Assembly (NCBI GenBank): GCA_005779345.1
Contig: SXJQ01000183.1
Span: forward strand, 1 to 11,764
Direction of reading: 5' to 3'
Source of the DNA: Actinomycetota bacterium
Lineage (GTDB): Bacteria; Actinomycetota; Acidimicrobiia; IMCC26256; PALSA-610
DNA: 11,764 nt
Shown: in pieces, positions 1 to 5,295 of the stretch
Position numbering within the stretch: position 1 is the first letter of the stretch
Layout: each line of letters begins with the position of its first letter
Made by a program: the position numbers and the translations under genes
Notes under the pieces: generated by a model
Database searches by the model: none
What the model saw: the letters and a program-made list of their open reading frames with translations, nothing else
What the model was told of the DNA's origin: nothing

Positions 1-1518
1 CCGCTGCCCCAGACGCGGTTCGTGCTGCGCAAGGCGCTCGAGCAGCGGCTCCCGGTGATCCTCGTCATCAACAAGATCGACCGCCCCGACGCGCGCATCG
101 CCGAGGTCGTCGACGAGGTCTACGACCTCTTCCTCGACCTCGACGCCGACGAGCACCAGATCGACTTCCCGATCGTCTACACGAACGCGCGCGACGGCCA
201 GGCGAGTCTCGACCCCGCCGTGCCCGGCGACACGCTCCAGCCGCTGCTCGACCTCCTCGTCGAGCACATCCCCGCCCCGGAGTACGACGAGCACCACCCG
301 CTCCAGGCACTGGTCACCAACCTCGACGCGTCGCAGTACGTCGGTCGGCTCGCCCTCTGCCGAGTGCAGCACGGCACCATCAAGCGCGGCCAGTCGATCC
401 TGTGGTGCCGGCGCGACGGCAGCAGCGAGCGAGTGCGGATCGGCGACGTGTACGTCACCGAGGCACTCGACCGCGTCGACGTCGACGAAGCCGGTCCGGG
501 CGAGATCATCGCCGTCAGCGGCATCGCCGACATCACGATCGGCGAGACCCTCACCGACCCCGACGATCCGCGGCCGTTGCCCATCATCACCGTCGACGAG
601 CCGAGCATCTCGATGACGATCGGCATCAACACGTCACCGCTCTCGGGTGTCGATGGTGGCAACAAGCTCACCGCCCGGCTCGTGAAGAACCGGCTCGATG
701 CCGAGTTGATCGGCAATGTCAGCCTGCGGGTGCTCGACACCGAACTGCCGACCGCGTGGGAAGTGCAGGGGCGAGGCGAGCTGCAACTCGCCGTGCTCGT
801 CGAGATCATGCGCCGCGAGGGGTTCGAGCTCACGGTCGGGAAGCCCAAGGTCGTCACGCGCGAGATCGACGGCAAGCTCCACGAGCCGGTCGAACGCGTG
901 AGCATCGACGTCCCCGAGGACTACCTCGGCGTCGTCACCCAGCTGCTCGCGCTGCGCAAGGGCCGCATGGAGCAGATGATCAACCACGGCACCGGCTGTG
1001 TCCGGATGGACTACGTCGTGCCGGCGCGCGGGCTCATCGGCTTCCGGACGGAGTTCCTCACCGAGACGCGCGGCACTGGCATCCTGCATCACGTCTTCGA
1101 CGGATGGGCTCCCTGGTTCGGCGACCTCCGCACGCGCGCGAACGGCAGCCTGGTCGCCGACCGACGCGGCGTCACGACGAGCTTCACCCTGATGACCTTG
1201 CAGGAGCGTGGCACGCTCTTCTTGGGGCCCGGCGTCGACGTCTATGAGGGCATGATCGTCGGCGAGAACGCTCGCAGCGACGACATGGACGTCAATCCGA
1301 CGAAGGAGAAGAAGCTCACCAACATGCGCGCGGCGGGCAGCGACGACTTCGAGCGGCTCACGCCGGCGCGGTTGATGAACCTCGAGCAGTCGTTGGAGTT
1401 CATCGCCGACGACGAGTGCGTCGAGGTGACACCGAAGACGATCCGGCTCCGCAAGGTCGTGCTCGACCAGGGTGACCGGGCCCGGATCGCCAAGGCGCGC
1501 AAGGGCCCACGCGCCTGA
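1..1518 (+). CDS. typA: TypA/BipA translational GTPase, C-terminal ~505 codons (5' truncated by window edge)
   Basis: This is a ribosome-associated GTPase of the EF-G/LepA superfamily. In other bacteria it acts in ribosome assembly and stress adaptation. The frame is open from base 1, so the N-terminal G1-G3 motifs lie outside the window. The GTP-specificity motif NKID is at visible residues 24-27, inside the family-typical context PQTRFVLRKALEQ...NKIDRPDAR. A G5-like loop, YTNARDG, follows. Next come the beta-barrel domain II, the GELQLAVLVEIMRREGFEL block of domain III, and the domain V stretch EPVERVSIDVPEDYLG...ARGLIGFRTEFLTETRGTG. The TypA-specific C-terminal domain has LQERGTLF, GMIVGENAR and DDMDVNPTKEKKLTNMRA. 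E. coli BipA has about 607 residues, so roughly the first 100-130 are missing. The position 5 of G5 usually reads SA; here it reads NA. Identification is firm. Confidence 0.97.
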   Translation, partial: PLPQTRFVLRKALEQRLPVILVINKIDRPDARIAEVVDEVYDLFLDLDADEHQIDFPIVYTNARDGQASLDPAVPGDTLQPLLDLLVEHIPAPEYDEHHPLQALVTNLDASQYVGRLALCRVQHGTIKRGQSILWCRRDGSSERVRIGDVYVTEALDRVDVDEAGPGEIIAVSGIADITIGETLTDPDDPRPLPIITVDEPSISMTIGINTSPLSGVDGGNKLTARLVKNRLDAELIGNVSLRVLDTELPTAWEVQGRGELQLAVLVEIMRREGFELTVGKPKVVTREIDGKLHEPVERVSIDVPEDYLGVVTQLLALRKGRMEQMINHGTGCVRMDYVVPARGLIGFRTEFLTETRGTGILHHVFDGWAPWFGDLRTRANGSLVADRRGVTTSFTLMTLQERGTLFLGPGVDVYEGMIVGENARSDDMDVNPTKEKKLTNMRAAGSDDFERLTPARLMNLEQSLEFIADDECVEVTPKTIRLRKVVLDQGDRARIAKARKGPRA

Positions 1519-1558
1519 TCTCGCGAGACGCCGGCGCTGCAATCCGCGCGACGTCCGC

Positions 1559-1564
1559 TACGTT
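1559..1564 (+). promoter_or_regulatory. Candidate -10 box (TACGTT) for the FG-GAP protein gene
   Basis: TACGTT fits the actinobacterial -10 pattern TANNNT and ends 8 bases before the ATG at 1573. No Shine-Dalgarno sequence is visible before that ATG, so transcription could start at or next to the start codon and give a leaderless mRNA. No convincing -35 element is present. The hexamer match alone is weak evidence; the spacing and absent ribosome binding site are the main support. Confidence 0.35.
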
Positions 1565-1572
1565 GCAGCATC

Positions 1573-3129
1573 ATGCGTGCACGATTCGTGCTGCCGCTCG
1601 TCGCGGCTCTCGCACTTCCCGCGGTCGCCTGCTCCGACCGAGCCGGGGCTGCCGCGGATGCACATCCTGACTTCGACGGCGACGGTCGCGGCGATCTCGT
1701 CGTGCCCGCGGTCGGTGAGACGATCGCGGGCGCGCCGGGCGCGGGCGCGGTGCACGTCTTCTACGGGACGTCGTCGGGCATCGTCACGGGCGGTTCACAA
1801 CTCTGGTCGCAGGACTCCGACCAGATCCGCAACCGCACCGGCACGAACGATCACTTCGGTGGGGCATGGGCGGCGGCCGACTTCGATCGCGACGGCTTCG
1901 ACGACCTCGCGATCGGGGTTCCGGGCGAGTTGCGGGGTGCGGGCGCGATCCACGTGCTGTACGGCGCGGCGTCGGGTCTCGGCTGGCAGCGCAACCAACT
2001 GTTCTGGCAGAACACCACCGGCGTCCCCGGTGATGCGTTCGACGGCGACGGTTTCGGTGCCGCGCTCGCCGCGGGCGACTTCGACAAGGACGGCAAGGCC
2101 GACCTCGCGATCGGCGCGCCGGGCGATGCCGCGCCCAACGCCGCGCGGGGCGGGACCGTGACCGTCTTGTACGGCACCGCGGCCGGGATCGGTGTCGCCG
2201 ATGCCGCGCTGCTCGTGCAGGGCGTCGCGGACATCGTCGGGCTCGCCGAGGCAGGCGATGAGTTCGGCGCCGCGATCGCGGCCGGCGATACCGACGGCGA
2301 CGGCCGCATCGATCTCGCGATCGGCGCACCCGGCGAAGACGTGGGTGCCACGCAGAATTCCGGCGTCGTGAGCATGATCTACGGCACCGGCCAGGGACTC
2401 CAGGGTCGCAACAGCCTGCAGTTGCTTCCGGGCAACTTCGGGATTCCCGGGTATGCCGAGGCGTTCGACGAGTTCGGTCGCTCGCTCGCGATCGGGCACT
2501 TCGATCGCGGCGGTTCCGCCGATCTCGTCGTCGGATCGCCCGGCGAAGGCGTCGGCGCGGTCCCGGGTGCCGGCGCGCTCACCGTCTTCCCCGGCAGCAT
2601 CGACGGCCTCGTGCTCACCGAAGCGGTGCTCCTCACCCAACAGAGCCCCGGGGTGCCGGGGGCGCTCCAGGGCAGCACGGGCTTCGGGTCGGTGCTCGTG
2701 CGCGGCGATTTCGACGGCGACGGTCGCAACGATCTCGTGGTCGGGATGCCCTTCTTCGACGCCGGCCCCGGGCGACCGAGTACCGGCGCGATCGTGACGC
2801 TCTACGGCGGCCTCGACCTGTTCGGCGGCCGCGCCGGAACGATGATCACCCAGGACACGGCCAACGTGATCGACGTGGCCGAGGCGCTCGATTTCTTCGG
2901 ACTCGCGCTCCAGCCGGTCGACGGCAACGGCGACGGACGCGACGGGCTGTGGGTCGGGGTACCCGGCGAGGACATCGGCACCATCGTCGACGCGGGCGCC
3001 GGTCACGTCTTCGGCGGGAGCGCGTCGGGGCTCACGCCGACGAGCACGACCTTGTGGTCGCAGAACACCGCCGGTATCGGCGACTCCGCCCAGACCGACG
3101 ACTTCTTCGGGGGCGGCACACCCGGCTGA
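1573..3129 (+). CDS. Exported FG-GAP repeat (integrin-alpha-like) seven-bladed beta-propeller protein
   Basis: This 518-aa protein opens with a signal sequence (basic MRAR, then a hydrophobic stretch to residue 19). It ends in AVAC|S at 17-21, which could be a lipobox with C20 as the lipidated residue, though Ala at -3 is not ideal. Seven FG-GAP repeats follow at a spacing of about 66-71 residues. Their calcium-loop cores are near residues 33 (DFDGDGRGD), 103 (DFDRDGFDD), 169 (DFDKDGKAD), 239 (DTDGDGRID), 309 (HFDRGGSAD), 379 (DFDGDGRND) and 450 (DGNGDGRDG). Most are followed by an L[AV][IV]G.PGE-type strand, and most repeats also have an F-G pair before the loop. FG-GAP propellers bind Ca2+ and usually mediate surface adhesion or protein contacts; no catalytic domain is visible. 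The ligand cannot be inferred. The gene stands alone and ends three bases from a convergent gene. Confidence 0.88.
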   Translation: MRARFVLPLVAALALPAVACSDRAGAAADAHPDFDGDGRGDLVVPAVGETIAGAPGAGAVHVFYGTSSGIVTGGSQLWSQDSDQIRNRTGTNDHFGGAWAAADFDRDGFDDLAIGVPGELRGAGAIHVLYGAASGLGWQRNQLFWQNTTGVPGDAFDGDGFGAALAAGDFDKDGKADLAIGAPGDAAPNAARGGTVTVLYGTAAGIGVADAALLVQGVADIVGLAEAGDEFGAAIAAGDTDGDGRIDLAIGAPGEDVGATQNSGVVSMIYGTGQGLQGRNSLQLLPGNFGIPGYAEAFDEFGRSLAIGHFDRGGSADLVVGSPGEGVGAVPGAGALTVFPGSIDGLVLTEAVLLTQQSPGVPGALQGSTGFGSVLVRGDFDGDGRNDLVVGMPFFDAGPGRPSTGAIVTLYGGLDLFGGRAGTMITQDTANVIDVAEALDFFGLALQPVDGNGDGRDGLWVGVPGEDIGTIVDAGAGHVFGGSASGLTPTSTTLWSQNTAGIGDSAQTDDFFGGGTPG

Positions 3130-3132
3130 GCG

Positions 3133-3627
3133 TCAGTCGCGGGCGAGGCGGCGCGCGAGGCCCTCGGCCTCGAGGTCGAGGCGGCGACGGATCCCGGGAG
3201 CGATCGCCGCCTCGGCGCGTCCGCCGACGAGCGGCACGTGCACCTTGAGCTCGCCGACGAGGTTCCGGCGGCTGTGGTCGGTGGCGAGTTCGACGAACGT
3301 GAACGTGCCGCGACACGTCACCTTCACGTTGCGCACGTCGGGCCGGATCACGAGCTCGGCGCGTCGCGCGAGCGGATCGAGTGCGATCGTCTGGATCCAG
3401 GCGATGCGGTCGTTGCCCACGATGCGCCGAGCGATCGGGTCGAGCGTGCCGGCGAACTCGAAGCGAACCTCGACGATCGTGCGGGCGCCCTCGACCTCGT
3501 GGCGCAACAGCTCGGGCGGCGCGACATCGGGAAGGTCGAGCGCAGCGTGGTAGCCGGGCTCGGAGATGGCCGCGATGACCGCGTCGACCGGCGCCGCGAA
3601 CTCATGCTGCGCGCGCAGCTCGGTCAC
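3133..3627 (-). CDS. DUF2505 family protein (SRPBCC-like fold)
   Basis: This 164-aa soluble protein belongs to the actinobacterial DUF2505 family, thought to adopt a START/Bet v1-like (SRPBCC) fold; its function is unknown. The N-terminus VTELRAQHEFAAPVDAVIAAI matches the usual first strand and helix of such proteins. The family-typical C-terminal signature is at about residues 127-145 (LKVHVPLVGGRAEAAIAP), followed by a long charged helix (about 147-163). The reading frame stays open further upstream, but the GTG at 3625-3627 is chosen because it overlaps the stop of the preceding gene as GTGA and begins exactly at the family's normal N-terminus. There is no signal peptide. Coupling to a membrane protein of the DUF3817 type suggests a joint role near the membrane, which is inference. 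A hydrophobic-ligand cavity is expected from the fold but not shown. Confidence 0.85.
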   Translation of the reverse strand: MTELRAQHEFAAPVDAVIAAISEPGYHAALDLPDVAPPELLRHEVEGARTIVEVRFEFAGTLDPIARRIVGNDRIAWIQTIALDPLARRAELVIRPDVRNVKVTCRGTFTFVELATDHSRRNLVGELKVHVPLVGGRAEAAIAPGIRRRLDLEAEGLARRLARD

Positions 3628-4016
3628 GGGCTGCTCGTGACCGCGGTTGCCGCGGCGCTCGCGGCTGTCGCGGCTGTGATGTGCTCGGCGCGCCGGCGGG
3701 CCTCGAGCGCGTCCCAGTCGGTGCGGCGGAGCCGCGCGGCCACGACGAGCGCGCCGATCGGACCGGTGGCGATCGCGAACGCGCTGTACCACCACTTCCA
3801 GCGGATTCCCGGGGTGATCCAGACGACCATCACCGCGAAGGAGACCGCGACCCAGCCGTGGAACCATCCCATCAGGCGCGTCCCCGCGTAGCTGTCGGCG
3901 ATCTGCCAGAAGTAGAAGAGGGCCACGTAGGTGAGGCCCTCGAGACACGCGATCCAGAAGAGCTGTTCACCCTTGCGCTGCAGCTCGGTCTTCGAATCGT
4001 CGGCGAAATCGGGCAC
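3624..4016 (-). CDS. DUF3817-type small integral membrane protein
   Basis: This 130-aa protein has three predicted membrane helices, at about residues 20-42, 49-68 and 78-95. They are followed by a basic, alanine-rich cytoplasmic tail. The spaced motifs CLEGLTYVALF, GWFHGWVAVSF and FAIATGPIGALV reproduce the EG...G..HG...F...G layout of DUF3817 proteins, whose function is unknown. The start is a GTG at 4014-4016 (MPDFADDSKTELQRKGEQLF), preceded at 6 bases by TAGGCT, a good actinobacterial -10 box, so the mRNA is probably leaderless. The stop overlaps the GTG of the DUF2505 gene by four bases, so the two are almost certainly translated from one transcript. The family assignment rests on pattern recognition and is fairly secure; the function is not known. 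Confidence 0.78.
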   Translation of the reverse strand: MPDFADDSKTELQRKGEQLFWIACLEGLTYVALFYFWQIADSYAGTRLMGWFHGWVAVSFAVMVVWITPGIRWKWWYSAFAIATGPIGALVVAARLRRTDWDALEARRRAEHITAATAASAAATAVTSSP

Positions 4017-4022
4017 GCCGGG

Positions 4023-4028
4023 AGCCTA
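4023..4028 (-). promoter_or_regulatory. Candidate leaderless -10 box (TAGGCT) for the DUF3817-DUF2505 pair
   Basis: Read on the minus strand, TAGGCT matches TANNNT and is followed by CCCGGC and then the GTG start. This 6-base spacing would put the transcript's first base at or beside the start codon. There is no Shine-Dalgarno sequence, and the preceding gene ends only 24 bases upstream. No clear -35 is seen; any would lie inside the 3' end of the neighbouring gene. Confidence 0.5.
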
Positions 4029-4040
4029 GAGGCGCCGCGC

Positions 4041-4487
4041 TCACGACGACCGGCGGAGGGGTTCGATCGTCTCGATGTAGACGGCGAGTCGGTCGGCGAC
4101 CTCGAACGCGCACTCCGGGTCGCCGAGGTCGAAGTCGTCCCAGGTCTCCGAGATTCGCCGCCAGCGATCGTTGCCGAGGAACGGGCCCACCGTGGCCTCG
4201 GTGCCGAGCCGCTTGCGCCAACCTCGCTCGTGGGTCGCGAGGCGAGCGAGCAGCGCGTCGTTGCGTTCCGGCTTCGCGTGTTCGCTGTGGAACCCGATCT
4301 CGAGCGCGATCGACCCCGGTTCGGTCCCGCGTACCAACTGGGTCTCGTAGTGCTCCTTGCGCGCGTCGCCGTCGCCCCAGGTCACCTTCAGCCCGGCACC
4401 GTGGGCGACGCCGTCGAAGTCGGTGAACGCCGGGTCGAGCGCACCGCTCAACGCGTCGCGTACCTGTTCGAAGAACTCGGCTGACAT
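4041..4487 (-). CDS. Conserved-looking hypothetical protein, 148 aa, downstream of the NUDIX gene
   Basis: I do not recognise this family. The protein begins MSAEFFEQVRDALSG and has no signal peptide or membrane segment. It looks like a compact alpha/beta domain: an amphipathic N-terminal helix, strands around LKVTWGDG (33-40) and HYETQLV (46-52), then SIALEIGFHSEH (59-70). A basic helical stretch follows (78-94, ending in WRKRL), and an acidic C-terminal helix (128-146). Tryptophans at 37, 90, 109 and 116 and the ALEIGFHSEH core are the likeliest conserved positions. ATG at 4485-4487 is chosen because the codon pattern breaks down upstream and because it lies 7 bases after the NUDIX stop, which implies one operon. 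No clear ribosome binding site is visible. The gene is very likely real; no function is proposed. Confidence 0.75.
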   Translation of the reverse strand: MSAEFFEQVRDALSGALDPAFTDFDGVAHGAGLKVTWGDGDARKEHYETQLVRGTEPGSIALEIGFHSEHAKPERNDALLARLATHERGWRKRLGTEATVGPFLGNDRWRRISETWDDFDLGDPECAFEVADRLAVYIETIEPLRRSS

Positions 4488-4494
4488 GGGTGGC

Positions 4495-5160
4495 TCAGGT
4501 CGGTCGGAGGATCGGCGGGTGCAAGGAGGTGGCGCCGCCCTTGCGGTAGAGCTGTGCGGGGCGACCGTCGGTCGGGGCGGTCGCGCCCGTCGGCTCGACG
4601 AAGCCGGGGGTGCCGAGCACCTTGCGGCGGAAGTTCGCCTCGTGGAGCGGCATGCCCCACACGGCTTCGTACACGCGTCGGAGCTCACCGAGCGTGAACG
4701 GCTCGTCGACGAACGCCGTCGCGAGGGTCGTGTACTCGAGCTTGGCTCGAGCTCGCTCGACACCGTCGGCGACGATGCGGGCGTGATCGAACGCGAGCGG
4801 TGTGCCTTCGCACTGACCCAGCGGCTCGACGAGGAGGTCGTCGACGGCGAAGAACCGTGCGCGTCGCGCGTCGTCGCCTGCGACCGGGGCCTCGGGGACG
4901 TCGGTGAACGCGACGTACGCGATGGTGACGATGCGCCGCCGCGGATCGCGGCCGGGCGCGCCGTAGCTGCGGAGCTGCTCGAGATGGTTGGGCTCGAGCG
5001 AGACGCCCGTCTCCTCGACGAGTTCGCGACGCGCCGCGTCGTCGAGATCCTCGTCGGCCTCGACGAAGCCCCCCGGGAGCGCCCACTGGCCGGCGAAGGG
5101 CTCGTTGCGGCGCTCGACGAGCAACACCGAGAGCCGCCCGTGACGGACGGTGAGCAGCAC
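4495..5160 (-). CDS. NUDIX hydrolase with C-terminal NrtR-like winged-helix domain (true start uncertain)
   Basis: The 221-aa frame has a NUDIX domain with a perfect GX5EX7REUXEEXGU box at residues 31-53 (G31, E37, R45, E46, E49, E50, G52). It should therefore still hydrolyse a nucleoside diphosphate compound such as ADP-ribose. The C-terminal part (about 154-206: FTLGELRRVYEAVWG, ANFRRKVLGTPGFVEP, GRPAQLYRKGG) matches the winged helix of the NrtR/NdnR family, in which NUDIX proteins regulate NAD-related genes. It could be an enzyme, a metabolite-sensing regulator, or both. The first ordinary start codon is GTG at 5158-5160, but the in-frame translation upstream (PAAIAVTADT) looks like the missing first strand of the fold. 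The start is therefore doubtful. No NAD-biosynthesis gene is in view. It is transcribed divergently from the amidohydrolase operon. Confidence 0.88.
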   Translation of the reverse strand: MLLTVRHGRLSVLLVERRNEPFAGQWALPGGFVEADEDLDDAARRELVEETGVSLEPNHLEQLRSYGAPGRDPRRRIVTIAYVAFTDVPEAPVAGDDARRARFFAVDDLLVEPLGQCEGTPLAFDHARIVADGVERARAKLEYTTLATAFVDEPFTLGELRRVYEAVWGMPLHEANFRRKVLGTPGFVEPTGATAPTDGRPAQLYRKGGATSLHPPILRPT

Positions 5161-5233
5161 GGTGTCGGCCGTGACGGCGATGGCGGCAGGATCGATGCGA
5201 CCAGTTGACCACAGCTCCTCGGCCGCGACGGAC

Positions 5234-5239
5234 TAGAAT
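5234..5239 (+). promoter_or_regulatory. -10 box (TAGAAT) of the amidohydrolase-thioesterase operon
   Basis: TAGAAT is close to the TATAAT consensus in an otherwise GC-rich stretch, and it would start transcription near 5246, about 50 bases before the ATG. No -35 at the normal 16-18-base spacing is obvious. Its last three bases belong to the dyad operator, so a bound regulator would cover the promoter. In the opposite strand, TAG at 5233-5235 closes the NUDIX reading frame. Confidence 0.55.
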
Positions 5240-5257
5240 CTGACGACCCGTCAGATT
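5237..5257. promoter_or_regulatory. Perfect 9-3-9 inverted repeat, likely repressor operator
   Basis: The arms AATCTGACG (5237-5245) and CGTCAGATT (5249-5257) are exact reverse complements around the 3-base centre ACC. The geometry suits a homodimeric HTH repressor such as a TetR-family protein. The site overlaps the -10 box and the predicted transcription start of the amidohydrolase operon and lies in the divergent region before the NUDIX gene, so it could control both. Which protein binds is not shown; no TetR-type gene is in the window. A terminator role is unlikely, since no gene ends just upstream on either strand. Confidence 0.75.
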
Positions 5258-5285
5258 TGCGCGCTTCGCCGTGAAGCCCCAGTTC

Positions 5286-5290
5286 AGGAG
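5286..5290 (+). promoter_or_regulatory. Shine-Dalgarno AGGAG deciding the amidohydrolase start
   Basis: AGGAG ends 5 bases before the ATG at 5296. It favours that ATG over the two in-frame ATGs at 5311 and 5326, which arise from a tandem repeat and lack their own ribosome binding site. Confidence 0.7.
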
Positions 5291-5295
5291 CCTGC

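Noticed and set aside
1519..1528. TCTCGCGAGA palindrome after typA as a terminator or operator
   Set aside because: It is self-complementary without a loop, has no T-tract, and is too short to distinguish from chance in GC-rich DNA.
634..1542. Long open frame on the minus strand across typA
   Set aside because: It mirrors typA codon periodicity in GC-rich DNA and matches no family. The plus-strand protein is unmistakable.
1795..3006. Open frame of about 400 codons antisense to the FG-GAP gene
   Set aside because: It is a shadow: its apparent repeats are just the reverse of the FG-GAP repeats, and it has no signal of its own.
5205..5210. TTGACC as a -35 element for the amidohydrolase promoter
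   Set aside because: It is 23 bases from the TAGAAT -10, well beyond the usual 16-18.
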